The notes under the pieces are model-generated. The model saw nothing but the letters and a program-made list of their open reading frames with translations, made no database searches and was not told the origin of the DNA. From the NCBI GenBank assembly GCA_023634235.1, contig JAMKCF010000019.1:7567947-7631946 (forward strand): DNA of 64,000 bases, given 5' to 3'. Source of the DNA: Pisaster brevispinus. Lineage: Eukaryota; Echinodermata; Asteroidea; Forcipulatida; Asteriidae. The translations under genes and the position numbers were made by a program. Below, piece after piece: positions 10,495 through 25,400 of the stretch (the stretch's first letter is position 1; each line of letters starts with the position of its first letter).

Positions 10495-13400
10495 CTGAAA
10501 GACAGAAAGAAAACAAAATCAAGCTGAAACAGTTTCCGCTCACAGTAATTTCCTAATGAGTGGTGTGACACCGATAATGTTGACAAATTAATTCTACACA
10601 TCATACAGGGGTGTCATTGGATATCTACCTGGTGTGGAGTGAAGGTTTGGACATGTTCTAACATTGGCATTCTCATGTCTGGACTCATCTCAAATACATT
10701 CTTCAGCTGTTCAACAGAGAGCTGTAGAAGCACCTGGAAAGACTGAGGTTTGGTGCGCTGTGGAAAAAGACAAACGTGCAGCAAAAAAACTTCAATTAGA
10801 ATTTGTTTAATCAAAGGAATGTGAACACAAACCTTCTGACAGGACACAAAAACAGGAATTTAGTTGCATTTAAGTTTCATGAAACAAGAGTTAAGGTAAA
10901 GATCAAAATATAAAGCCAAACATACTTCAAATATCTGTAAGAATAACAATAATTTACCCCAAATTAGTTCTGACCAATGTATTTAAAAAGATGTTTTTCT
11001 TACAATGAAGAACAAACTTAGCATAAAACACATTTTTGGTTTTTAAAAAGGGACCAAAACACAACTTACTTCGCAACATTTGACAAATCCTTCCCACACC
11101 TTGGGGAATTTCCAGACCTGTTTGACGATGAGTCGTTGTAGGATGTTCATGACGAAGCCACTGAGTCGAGGGTACATGCCCAGGGACTGAATGACTGTTC
11201 GCATCAGTAGAGTGGGAATGGTGGTCTGTTCCATCAACTGCTGCATGACCACGGCAAGGACCTCCTGGGTGTAGATTGTCTTCTCGTTGAAACACAAACT
11301 GGTGGCTGTTGAGGAAGGTAACCAATCATAGATGCTACATTAACAACAATTACAAGTTAATGATAATATCATAATAATAACTAGACTAGTAAGAGTTTGT
11401 AGAATTACAAACACTAGGTGTTCGGGTTGTGTGATTAGCAGGTAAGAATTAACAGTTGAATCAAAAAAGATTTACAAATATGGACATGAAACTCATATAA
11501 AAGAAAATTTTCTTCTTGAAAAGAAGACTAAAGCCCGGTTCATACTTCCTGCGAACGCGAATGCGAAGCGAATATTGACGTCACAAATTCGCAACGAATA
11601 ATTTGCAGCAGTTGAAATGTGCTCAACTCCTACGAAACATTCGCTGCGAAAACGGCCCTGTGACGTCAAAATTCGCTTCGCATTCGCATTCGCAGGAAGT
11701 ATGAACCGGGCTTAACGGTCCTCTTTACCAAGCCAGGATGTGGACATCCAGTGATATGCACTCTATGAGACTCATGTTATTTACATTAGGCGGCTTGAAA
11801 AGAAGACTAACGGCCCTCTTTACCAAGTCAGGATGTGGACATCCAGAGATACGCACTCTATGAGACTCATGTTATTTACATTAGGCGGCTTGAAAAGAAG
11901 ACTTAGATATGCAGTCTATGAGACTCATGCTGTGTACCATTCTAATCGTACCTTTGATGATGGATTTAATGTCACACTTGGCCGTATCGATGTTGTGCAG
12001 CGCAATAAGAAGTTCGGCTGGCGTCAGGGGGCTCTGACCGGCACTGTTATCCCCCTGGTGGCTCATCAGTAGACGATGGAACACCTCCTTGACCACGATG
12101 GGGTTCAGTTTGATCAACTTAGGCAGGGCAGCTATGACCTCTTTCTGGATGTTAAAAATACAGCATGGATAGTTATTAATCATAAAAACTCGACCTAAAA
12201 AAGACAAGCACGTTATAAACTAATGTGCCATGGATTGTATGCACTCAAATTGGTGCAAGTGGTTTAACTTACACAGAGACAAGATTAGTGGACAGCAGCT
12301 GTCCAGGACCCAGTGTCATAGAGCTGTTTAAACAGAAAATATTGCTTAACAATTTATTGCTGAGCAGAAATGAGCAGGATACCAGTCACAAATGGTACGT
12401 ATGTCAAATGGTATTTTGGCTGGTAACCTTATTTTGGTAATCAATGACATTGGATTTTGTTAACGTAATGCTGCTTTATAGGCAAAAATGTAAAGAGAGA
12501 CAGAATAAAAGTCACATATGAGAATTGATTTACAACCTCTGTATGCAAGAATGTAGACTCCCATGCTAGTCTTTGTCATGGGAGACTGTTCAACTTGCAG
12601 TGAGTTAATGTTGGAGGGCAGTATCGATGGACAAGCAACTGAAGTACATAGTCCACCTTCTAAACCCTCCGTGCTATTTTCACAAGGACGTCAAATCCGT
12701 TCACGTTTAGCGAGGTGACAGTGGGTAAAAACCAAATCACTTGCCACAGCATTCGCGAACGAACACCAACCCTCAGAAATCTGAAAAAACTATTTATGCA
12801 TGAATCGTTTCTCAAATACAAATGGTCTGGGGTGAAAAAATTATCCAAACCATATTACTTCGAAGGGAATCCTTTCTCAAAATAGTTTATACTACCAACA
12901 GCTGCAGCGTTTCTCGCCAAGAACATTTTTAAGGTCATTCATTTTGAGTAGTTACCAATCTATGGCCCAACCTTTAAGCCAACGATACTTAAAAGTTATT
13001 TGTGAATGGCAGATGAGGGGGAGCCAGATCAAAGGTTTGCAGCGACTTTTAGAGTCAATGGATGACCTCAACTGATGACCTCTTACCTTTTCTAATCCAA
13101 TCAGGACCGGGATGAGGAAGCGGACGTCAGACACTCTCTTGAGGTAGAGGTCTCGGACTCGCTTTACAAGATCCTGAGATGGTGGGGCTAGAGTGTAAGG
13201 ACACAGGAAACAACAAGTCAGCCAAAGACATTTAAAGGGGTCACTGATACAGACATATCTAGTAAGGTTTGCAGTAACACCATGTGCATGAATCCGAGGT
13301 GTGACAGCTCTCATTGTAACACCATGTATACATGAATCTCTCTTATAGGTATTGGTGGTTCTGAAGAGAACTAGTTATGTAACAATTCTTGTTGCAACAC

Positions 13401-16400
13401 CATGTACATGAATCTTTTCATGGTGTGGTTCAGAAAAGAACTGGTGGTTCAACAAGTCAATGTTTCGATCAGTATGCTCTCATCGCCTTCAGGAGAAAAC
13501 TGAGCACACTGATCAGAACAGTGAGTTGTTACACCATCGGTTCTTTTCAAAACCACCACACTTCATGAGAGAGAGAATTCATGAACACAGTTTAACCGCA
13601 AACCTTACTCAATCTTACTCAAAGTTTTTGACGATTATCAAAAAATGAAGAAACTGTTGCTGCAACTACAGCTGGTGCTGCTCAGTTACTGATTTTGCTT
13701 ACAAAACAGGAAATAAAAAAACCCAAACAGAGGAACAGACCTTTGGGAAACACATTTCTTTTTTTGAAAAGTAATGCATTTCAAGTTACAAGCTGCAATT
13801 CAATGAGCATACCTTTATCTGTGAGAATGTGAAGCATTCTTGTGACGAGTGTTTCCGCTCCTTTGGGGCAATTCTCCACCAGAAGGAGGAGCTCTGGGGA
13901 CGACATACCCATCCCTCGTACCTTGGGGGCGGGAAAAGATCAAACTATAAGCAACTTTGTACAATCTTTGCCAATATTCAACCCGACAAACCTTTGAGGG
14001 TAGTCTTGATTTTGATAACTTTGAAAATAGTTACAATAATGATACTACATTTATTGTGAGCATTTCACCATAAACTTTTCAAAAGCGCAAGCACTAAGAT
14101 ACAATCACAAAAAGTCAGCACAATGGATTGAAAAAGAACAAAAGAAATTGGATTACGATTGTTTACACCTGCTATGTTCCTCCCTAATCCGTACATGTTG
14201 CTGTTTATATTTGTGGGGCTATTAGCTTAGTTAGTATGGCAGGTAGGTAAAGGGATTGTTTCTTTGATGACACAAGCATAGAATTTGGCACACAGTCAGA
14301 ATATGTCACGAGAAAGACATTTGGCTTTAGGGCCGACGCAGAAAACCAAACCAACAACGCTAGAATTCATCAACATAAATGGTCATGAAGTTAAAATTTC
14401 AGAATTGAGAGTAGTAGTCTTTAAGATTAAGTACTAGTTTTACTTACGGGGGCTTCAAGAACCCGAAGCACTGTTCTCTTGATCAAAGCTGAGGTGCCGA
14501 CATACACTGTAGCAAGCCTTCAAAAATGAAATAAAACACTTATAAATTGTGATGAGCAAACTATAGAAACAATGCATTAGGCCCAATGTCAAGTAGCCGC
14601 TTAGCAATTACAGGATACCAGCCAAAATAATCACTTCTTGTACATTGTTTGATGCTTGTTATCTGCTAATACTTTCTCTGAAGAATAAAAGTGTTGTGAA
14701 GTTTATCCTAAGACCAGTCAAACGAAATTCTCTCCCCTGGTTAACAGATTGATTTGTAAATAACTTTAATAATTAGGTAGCACACATCAACAAGTGAAAT
14801 GTACAACGCTAAAGTAACAGAATATATCACAGTATTAGGCAGTGTCTGTATTGGCAACTACAGCTACGGCTTTGGCTCGGTATCCACATATCATTGAAGT
14901 ACAGGACGTCCTTAGCAACGCCTTTAGCAACAATTTTGCTGCTTACCAGAATAAGGTTACCAGCCAAAATACCATTCCACGTGTACCGTCTGTGACTGGT
15001 TTCCTGCTCATTTTTGCTAAGTAAAAGCAGTCAAATGTCCTGCATAAAGCAGCTTATAAAATTGGGTCTGGATGATTTAATACGTCGACCATTTTAATTC
15101 CTGGCTGTAACCCAACCACATGAAGTAGTTTTAAAATATCTACTTCTCTTCACATCTTTAAAGCTTAAATTTAATTATCATCACTACCAGGGCCCAATTT
15201 CATGGCTCTGCTTACTGCCGAAGTCTACGGTTGTGATCACCATTCTCCGCTTACTGTGCAAGTGTCGAATTTCTTTACTAGCTGTGTAAGCTAACAATGC
15301 CTAGTAACGTGGAGTACGCACGCGCACAAGCAAAAATTCTCAGCCAACCCCTGAAATACGCTTGACGTAAGCGTGGAATGTCCTGCTTCCATAAGCGCCG
15401 ATTCTTTACTTACGGTAAGCAGAGCCATGACATTGGGCCCCAAAGGGTAAAATAATGTGCAACTTACTCATGAATAAGTTTATGATTGCTAGGCAACAGA
15501 GCCAGATAGAGATACAAACATAGCTTGATGGAAGGTTCAGCCCAAGCAGTGGCCACTTCCTCTGATTCGGGATTCTCCGAGGTACGTTTGACGAGGGTGG
15601 CACTGGGCAACTCAGTCAGTAGAAAGTGCAGACATTTACTGCCAAAGTTCTGTAAGGATGAAAATAATCCATATCGTATTATTTTGGGGAAAACCAAACA
15701 AAAACAGCAACTTTTCATCAAAACATTATTTTGGTCTCTTTACCTGCAGTTACCTCCTTTAAAGTTATTTGCATAAATCAGAAAATAAATCTGGTTAGAA
15801 TTGAATTGCTTTTTCCCCAACATCCAAAATAGACTTAATGGTAAAATCATACTTGATATGCCGAGTTTAAAAATAATTTCTTTTTAAAAAGTCATTTATG
15901 TCTGATTTTAAAGGGAGTTACAGATCCTTACAACAACTGTTGTCAACATTTTCAACATTTTGATGAAGCACATTTGAACCATAGAGAAAGGACCGACCAA
16001 AGGCATGCTGGTACAACAAGGCCGTATTGCCTAAATTAGTGGTTACTTGAAATGCAAGTTTTTTGACACAATCCACTTCAAATGTATCATGTTTTTACAC
16101 GGTCACCCTAAACTGCATACAGTAAGACATGTCACAAGATCAAATAGAGAATGAGAGGGAACCAGTTGCTCTATGGTTGGTGCCTCTTTTGATCATGCCC
16201 TCTGTGTTTGTCTTTAACATAGAATGGATCAACCACAGGACTAATTAATACATCACAATTCAAAGGGTTATGATAAAGCAAGGCATTCTGGTAAAAAATT
16301 GCGCAGAAAGACCGTACACCACTGGGAACGAGGTTGGCTTATTTGGAATCTGGGGTTTTTCTAAAGTACACTGCTCCAAAATTGACGACGAAGCTCCAGC

Positions 16401-19400
16401 CAAAACCAAAGCTCCAGCCGAAACCGGAGCCCAAGCCGATGTTTCGGAAAAGTCCCAGAATTAGTAACAATAAACCAGACCCTTTATTCTTCCAGTCTCA
16501 GTTTGGTTACATCAATAAACATAAAAAAATAAACCCACAAATTGTTCGCAGCTTGACAAAGCCTGTAATACCTCAATGGTTGCCTTGAGATCCTGTCGCT
16601 CATACAGTCTTTTGACGTACTGCGTGGCCTGTGACCTGACCTCTGTGCGTTCATGAAAGGTCAGGTCAAGCAGCTCCATCAAGTAGCGCTTTATATCCGC
16701 AGGTCGCTTCAGAATGAGCTCACGTAGAGCATGCATACCAGTGAAAAAATGCGTCTAGATAGAGGGAAAAAAAAACATCAATAAATTATTAGAAATCAAC
16801 TGGTTAACTACAAGAAAATCTGAAATCTGAAAGGTGAAGGGAGATCAATGGAAATGCCTCAAGTCTTACCTCATCTTCACAGAATTTCCGTATGACTTTC
16901 AGTGCTCTCTCTGTAATTAATGGAGCTTCCATTACCAGACGAGTGAATAACCTATGAGAGGAGACACAGACAGTTAAAGAAGTCAAAACAAATACACTGT
17001 GAGGCTATCATCCTTTCGTGTCATCACACAGCTGCTAGTCAATGTTGGGCAATTTGAGTCCATTGTCGTTGGCCTCTGCAAGGTCCTCCACAGTGCAGGT
17101 GTTATGCAGCAAGCCACAGTTCAGTAGGTGGTCCATAGTCTGGGGGTCCTTGTCAGGAGTCACAGTCTGCAGCAGCTGCGGAATATCCCCACTTCTGCAT
17201 GCTTCTTTTGCACTTTCCCACGCCAAAGCACAGTCTGTTAAGACTGCGCAATGTTATCCACGATTAATCGGAACCTCGAGGGAGTGACTCGCGAGGGTTG
17301 ATAGCTAAGTGGGTGTCATCCAGCAATTGCTGCTGCAGTCTGTCTTCCCAGAGTTTGAGGGGGCTTCAAGAAATCGGACAGAAGTAAGGAAAGTTCTGCT
17401 TGGTTTCATATGCTGGGGTATTAGAAGATGGCCAAAAAGAGGGTGTATATCGTCCTCTGATTGTCTGAGGCATTCCTTTTAACTGGCCATGGCCCTTCTT
17501 ATCTCAGGTGATGCTATGCCAGAGAGAAGGTAGATGTTGTCAGCTTTGGTTGGTTTCATGCATCCAGTGATGCAGCGACAGCTTGTGTTTAACACTGGAT
17601 CGATCTCCTTCGCACGAGCTGAACGTGAGGACCCCTGTCTGAACTGAATCATGACCCAGAATACTGCTGACCAAGAAGACCTCTTTACTATTTTATTATT
17701 TATATCCTTACCCATCTCGCTGGTCCGGTCTCTCAAGCAGCGTCATTAGCATGGAGCATAGCAGCTTGTCATATCGGTTCATGGTGACGTCTTGTTCCAG
17801 GAAGCGTGGCATGTAACCCTGGTAGTTGGAGTACTCTTGGTACAGCCAAGCGAAGGCAAGCTCAGAGTGGGCTCGAAGGTCTTCAAGAACGTGGGTCTTA
17901 AGCACTGGGGCAATGAGAAAAGGAGTGCAGTTGAAAATAAATCTGCCTTTAAATATAGAAATTATATCTCCAAGTTTTTTACAGAAAAGGTGCTCTTTAG
18001 AAAAATACATCACTCAAAGAAAGCGCGAGGCATTTTTAAAGGTAGGGCCATAGATTGGCAACAACTGAAAAAATGAATAACCATGAAAACTTACTTGGTG
18101 AGAAGCACTGCAGCTAATGATGGTTTAAAATATTTTGAGAAAACATTCCATTTGAACTAATATGGTTTGGATAATTTTTCACCCAATGAACATTTGAATC
18201 TGAGAAAGGATTCATGCATGAATCGTTTCTAAGACTTCTGAGGATTGTAGTCCGTTCGGAAATGCTGCGTCCAGAGATGCAGTTTGCACCCTCGCTAAAC
18301 GTGGATGGATTCAAGGTTCTTATGAAAATATCCTGGCAGTTTTTTGCTATTTTGTCAGCAAGCAGATACCGTATTTAGCTGAAACTTTCACAGGTGAATT
18401 TTATGCACTTTCCTTATAATTCTGCCTACATATCAGCATTCATTGACAAATCTATGACCCTACCTTTGAGGAAAACATATACAAGAAAATAGGAAGTTCC
18501 TCTTACTTGGAAAGAGATCACCGCCAAACTGAGTGACTAGGCCCACAAGAATCTTGATCCTCGCCTGGGTTGCACCTCCCTGCTGACACAATTCTGAAAC
18601 AAGAGGGAGAGGTTTATTGATTCTCATGAATAAGTCAAAACAGTCAATTCCACTCATAACCCCTCTTCCTTGCAGTAGGTGGCTTTAGTTGATCTAGTTT
18701 GTATATAAAATCTAAAAATAATGTATAAAAAAAAGATGTATGTAATAAATAAGTTTCTTAGTGTCGGCAAACTGGGTAAAAACATTCCAAAATAATTAGC
18801 TGCCAATTCAAACTCTGGCCTTGCTGTGAAGGTTTGTCATGAAGAAAAAGATGGTTGAAAACAGTCTGTTTGTGTAATAAATAAGGTTTTCCCCCTTTGT
18901 CCTTAGTCATCAGGAATTTGGATTTTTTTTGTTCAGTTTCAGAATCGATTTACACCTGTTTGGCCAGGGTCTCATCCATCACATTCACTTCTACCATTCT
19001 CAAAGGGATACCAATGAAATCAATGCTACAAAGACTCACTTTCACAGGCTATAATTCTGGAGAGTGCCCCGCTGACCAACTGATTGGCCACTTTGGGTTC
19101 CAGGGGAACTGTGACATCGTTCAGCTTGAACTGCTTCATTCTAGCCCTGGGTTTGGGGACGCCTTGTGGAGCTTGGAAAGGAAGGCCTGGTTTCTTCCGA
19201 CCTTCCTCTTCTGTCTCTCCTAAAATTGAAACAAAAACAATTAGCCTTCTAGTGAGCCACATATGCAACTTCACAATTACTGAAAAGGGGAAATTGACTT
19301 GGATGTCAACATCTGTAGTGTTTTTCACTTTTCTTTGACCAAAAAAAACCCCCAAAACAACTTTCTTCTTCTGTCTCTGCTAAATTGAAACAAAAATATT

Positions 19401-22400
19401 TAACCTTATACTGACCCAGATATGCAACTTGACAATTACTGAAAAGAGGAAACTGACTTTGACATCAATAGTTGTACATTTTTTCACTTTCCTTCAGAAA
19501 AAAACAAACCACCAAGAATAAAGGAGTAGATCAGCTGATATTCAGAGAGTTTGCATGCCTGGTGAGCAGAGACAAATTTACCTGATTGAGCCTGCCCCCC
19601 CCCCCCAGTGAAAGTACAACTGGGCTATGTGTCGGCTTGCACCAATAATCTGTCTCTATAATGTAAGTGAGATTTTTGCTCTGGGTATCAGAAAGTATGG
19701 AGACTGAACTTACATGCCCACAAAGTAAACAGTCCATGCCAACTGTGCCACTTGCCCCTAACTAGGACCCCTGATAGTGCCGTGTCCTGGATGAGCAGTT
19801 AAGAGCAACGGACTCAAGCTCTGGTGTTTCTGATCAGCAGAGTGTGGGTTCAAGTCCCGGTCGTGGCACTTGTGTTCTTGAGCAAGATACTTTACTATAA
19901 TTGCTTTGTCCTTAAGATGAGACAATAAGCCGTAGGTCCCGTGTACTAGGATTGGTAGCACACATAAAAGAGCCAAAAACTCTTATCGTGGAAGAGAAGA
20001 GATTAATCTCAGTATTTCTGGTTAACAGGGTTTCCTCAGGCTTGCCAGCTACAGTGATAAGTTCAGTTATAAGGCAACCTTGGTTTCATTACCAGGAAAT
20101 ATAATAACAATAGTAATAATTGTTTTTGATCTCACCTAGTACTGGGATACCAGTTGGTTTCTGAGTCTTGCTGGTTTTGTTTTCTTTGTCAGCAGTCTCA
20201 GCATCCTCCTAGGATTAAGAACAAGAAAGTCAAAGTAAGAAAATATTTCTCTTTAAATTCAGTTTGTGGTAACACCATGTGATAATATCTACTTTTATCT
20301 ACTACTAGAGTAGATCAGAAAATCAGGAGACTTCCTTGTTCAGATAAGAACTTGTCCTGCTTGTCCAAAATGTTTCACCCAAAAGCATTTGAATCTGAGA
20401 AACGATTCTGAGGGTTGGTGTCCGTTCGCTAATGCTGCAGGCAGAGATGTGGTTGGTACCCGCTGTCACTTCGCTAAATGTGGATGGATTCAACGTTCTT
20501 GAGAAAATACCATGACAGTTTGTTGCTGTTTTCTCACCAAGTAGACACTGAATTCAGCTGAAACTTGCACATGTGACTTTTATTGTATCGTTCTTTATAA
20601 AGTCGCTTAAAATCAGCAAGTTGACAAAAAACAATCTATGACCCTACTTTTAATACTCAAGCTGTATTGAGGTTTGTATAATTTTTCACAATGCATGTTC
20701 AACTTGTAAAAGAAGGCAGTAATAAGAAATTAAATTTTTCGATAAAATGCTACAGTCATCAGTTTTCATAATTTTGGGTTGAACAAAGAAAAATTGGTTA
20801 GAGTGGCACTTGAACCTTCAACCTCCAGATTAACTTGAATAAAATCCACGTCAGCACTTCAAAATTTGCAATACCTAATTAACACCTTATTAAAACAGCA
20901 TATAAAGTTAAAAGGAAAAAAAATAGCTACCTCGTTGAAATTCCTTGGTTTGATTCCAGCAGCAGCAATCTGACTGCTCAGCATGCGTGCCAAGTGGCCA
21001 ATCTGGCTGTCTGTTCCGGCGGCCGCGATGGGGGTGTAGGTAGCCTGGAACTGCGGTGGCATGTTCTCTGGGAGTGTTACCTGTGGATGAAACAGTGTGG
21101 ATAGTACAGGTAACTTTATCCTGGTGTGGCTATCCTAAATTTACTCCATTTCTTTCCATGTAACCCCAAAAAGAGGCCAAATGGCAAAAAGCAATCTGAG
21201 CCTTTCTGCCTACTGAGAATCAAAGTACTTTATTGAAATATGGTGCTTGCATGACCCTGTTACTTATATCAGGAAAAATGTCTTTTAAAGAAATATTTTT
21301 GATGACCTCACTGTCTGCCAATTCCTTTACAAAAACTGAAGCTTTACTATCCCTCTTGTGTTTTGTTCTACAGTATGTATTGACCCGTTGCACAAGGCGG
21401 AATGCACCTCCACACAATGCTTGTTTAGCACCAAGTAGATCCTTGCGCAAGTTTCGAACTTGCGCGCTTGAGTTCCAAACTATAGCACTGAGACAACACC
21501 AAATTTTACCCTTGAGAAAGACTCTGCTAGGGTCAAAAAGTCGGGCCATTAGAAACTTTTACAACCCACAGGTGCAATGGCAAAACAGTCTGAAGTTTAA
21601 AGAGGGTCTCCAAGGTCAAACTAAGTTTTGTGATGCACCCGTTTTCCAATAGATAGAGACCTCATGAAAGTTGTAAAAAAAGTTCAAGTCTCTAACTCAT
21701 GTTAAAATGGTGTAAAAGTTACTTTGTTTGGTACTTTGGAATTTTGAAACATGACGTCATCGGACAGCAACAAAAAAATAGGTCTGTACAAACCAAACAG
21801 GAATTTTAGCGCCAGTCAAAAGGCCAAATTCAATGCTATTTTGATTGAATATCATAAAAATTCAGGAATAAACTGAAAATTCTTTGTAGAATTGTAACTT
21901 TGTAGAAAAATGTACAGACCATAATATTTTAAATGTGATGTCATCAAACGTTTTTAGAATTTTGAAGAAAAACAGAGAATTTTAATTTTTTCCTGCTTTC
22001 ATCTATTGGGAAAATGAGTGAATCACAAAACTTAACTTGACATTGGAGTTCCCCTATAAATTTCGATACAAGATTCACAAGTATGTGGTTGATCATCTAC
22101 TACTGACCATGCTTATGAGTACAAGGTTGGCAATATTCTCAACGTTCTGCAGTAATGGTGTCAGCTCCTCTGCCAGTACATCCACAACGGAGACCTTTGT
22201 GGCTGCCTGGACACCGGCTTTACTGGTACTCGGTATCGACGGGAGCATAGATGGGTGGAGTGGAGTCTCCCGTCCCATTTCATCTTCGTCCATTACTTGC
22301 TGGATCTGAATTGGATTTGGGACGAAAACAATGGTCATGTTATTGCATTAATAAGCAGCTGTAAAACATCAGAACCTTAGCAATGTCACATCTGAACAAA

Positions 22401-25400
22401 CGCCTAACAAGAATGGCATGGCTATGCACTTCTGAATCAGAAAACAACTCAGACAACACACAATTTTGCCCTTGAGAAAGACTGTGCTTCGGTCAAAAAG
22501 ATGGGCCATTCAAAAACTTTTGCAACCCACAGGTGAAATACCAAAACAGTCTGAATGTTACTGGTATTCAGTATCGAAGGCAGCATGGAATGGTGGATTA
22601 TGTTCATGATTTTTTTTAAGGTATCCAATTAAATGTTTATGATATTCAATAAAAATGTTTATTCAAATGAAATGCACCTTAAAAATAAACTTGTTGAAAA
22701 CTTTGCAGGAGTTGATCAGCGATCATTGTAGAAATGGTTTGATGGTTTTTATGGTGAATGTACAATGAGGGGCAGGTTTGCCGAGACACCTTGTATTTAT
22801 TCACTTATGTGAGAATGTGTGTTCTTCAGAAGAATCCGATGTATATTCAACATTTCAAACAGTATTCTGTTCGTCATCAGGAGAGCATCGTGAGTAGCAC
22901 TCCGCACTAATGACGTTTTGCTCAAAATACCCGGACACCAGACAAACATGTACATGGTGTTACTGCAAACCTTACTAGATTGTATCTCCACCATGCACAG
23001 TTTCAAATCCTTCTCATGTACATGGTGTTACTGCAAACATTACTAGATTGTATCTCCACCATGCAAAGTTTCAAATCCTACTCATGTACATGGTGTTACT
23101 GCAAACCTTACTAGATTGTTTCTCCACCATGCAAAGTTTCAAATCCTACTCATGTACATGGTGTTACTGCAAACCTTACTAGATTGTATCTCCACCATGC
23201 AAAGTTTCAAATCCTACTCATGTACATGGTGTTACTGCAAACCTTACTAGAGTGTATCTCCACCATGCAAAGTTTCAAACCCTACTCATGTACATGGTGT
23301 TACTGCAAACCTTACTAGATTGTATCTCCACCATGCAAAGTTTCAAATCCTACTCATGTACATGGTGTTACTGCAAACCTTACTAGATTGTATCTCCACC
23401 ATGCAAAGTTTCAAATCCTACTCATGTACATGGTGTTACTGCAAACCTTACTAGATTGTATCTCCACCATGCAAAGTTTCAAATCCTACTCATGTACATG
23501 GTGTTACTGCAAACCTTACTAGATTGTATCTCCACCATGCAAAGTTTCAAATCCTACTCATGTACATGGTGTTACTGCAAACCTTACTAGATTGTATCTC
23601 CACCATGCAAAGTTTCAAATCCTACTCATGTACATGGTGTTACTGCAAACCTTACTAGATTGTATCTCCACCATGCAAAGTTTTAAATCCTACTCATGTA
23701 CATGGTGTTACTGCAAACCTTACTAGATTGTCTCTCCACCATGCAAAGCTTCAAATCCTACTCATGTACATGGTGTTACAGCAAACCTTACTAGATTGTA
23801 TCTGCACCATGCAAAGTTTCAAATCCTACTCATGTACATGGTGTTACTGCAAGCCTTACTAGATTGTATCTCCACCATGCAAAGTTTCAAATCCTACTCA
23901 TGTACATGGTGTTACTGCAAACCTTACTAGATTGTATCTCCACCATGCAAAGCTTTGAATCCTTTTTATTGACATTGTTAATTGTCAAAGAGATACAGTA
24001 AAAATACCTACCGTCTTGACGACAGTAGTTTTTGATTTCTTGCTCGTACTTGCAGTTGCTTCATCGTCTGTTGGTCGAGGGCGTTTGGTGCTCTCCCTTA
24101 TCTTTGGCATGTGTTTCGCAATCTGGGTACAACAGGGGAATAAGTTAATAATTAGGGCTTTAAAAAATGTATGAGCAATGTAAATAGTGCATTAAGGAAA
24201 AAGAATAATGGCGTAATAGCGCCATGTAATGGTTTACAATGTGCTGAAGCAATCTGCAGCCAACCATACCAGAAAACACCGCAGCGACTCCTTCTCTTAA
24301 CGCAAGTGCACTGGGTTCTTTACACAACTCTCAGGACCTAAAGCTTTACATCCCATCAGCAGGAGGAAGTAATAATGGTTCAGTGTCATGATTCAGAACA
24401 CATGTGTCTAGACCGGGACTCGAACCCACACTCTGCTGATCAGGAACACCAGTGCTTGAGTCCGGTGTGCTTCACTGCTTGGCGATGACATGCCACATGT
24501 TCAGTGCACACTAAATGCTAATGTTGGATTGCAAATGATGAGTTTTGAGCAGCACATCAACTGATGTATTATGTGTAGCACATTGCTGTGCTATTCGAGG
24601 GAAATCTTTCCCTGTTGCTTATAAAATTATTCTTACTATTATAATTAAAAACGTACCTCTGCGTCTGACGCTCCCAAGTCTGTCAGCAACGTTGAGATGT
24701 TGGAATGTAGTGTGAATGAAGAAGGGTGATGCAGGACTGTCAACAGTTGCATCTGTGGGTGACAACCAAAAAACAACAACATATGAAACCTATTTTGGGG
24801 TGATAGAAGGCACTGGTAATGACCTTTCTAAGAAACTTGCCAGTTTAATGTTTCTATACAGTAATGAGTCATAATGTTGAATTCTAGCAATTTGTGAACT
24901 GTTGAAGATCTTTCAAGGTATTTCAATTCTCCACCCCCCCCTTTTAAAATTTTTTAATTACACCCCAATTCTCGCAGGTCTGTGCTCTCCCTTTACACTG
25001 ATCCACTGGCCAAATGCTAGTCCTTGCAAAAGTTACAGGCCTGACCTGCATGTTAATTTAAAGATTTTACAAAATAGTTTTTCCCAAAATATCCCCAAAC
25101 TCCCAAGGCATCACACATAATGATTGACCCTTAGCAAATAAACTGGAGATGTAACTTAAAGGCTTTATACAGGATTGGCAGAGTTTGAAAAAATAGTCAG
25201 TGTTCATGTTTTGTTTGATCAACCGTATACATGAAATAACATACCTGTGAAAATTTTGGCTTGATCCGTTGTGTGAGTCAGGAGAAAATAGTGAAAAAAC
25301 ACTTTCAGCAAGTAAAAACATTTTCCTTAATTTTGGTTGTAACAACCGTAATCAGCTGTTGCTTTTTTTTTTTTGGGGGGGGGGTTGTTTTCAGATACAA

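Noticed and set aside
21233..21652. A 139-codon plus-strand ORF
   Set aside because: It overlaps a dispersed repeat that recurs at 22,448 and opens inside a SYMPK intron. The opposite strand is open too.
22947..23966. CRISPR-like array
   Set aside because: Units are head-to-tail with no unique spacers, and the DNA is clearly from an animal with introns.
24013..24122. A frameshift in SYMPK exon 11
   Set aside because: My count gives 110 bases where 111 are needed, but both neighbouring exons are in phase and the protein reads cleanly with 111. I cannot separate a counting slip from a real deletion by eye; a direct translation of this exon would settle it.
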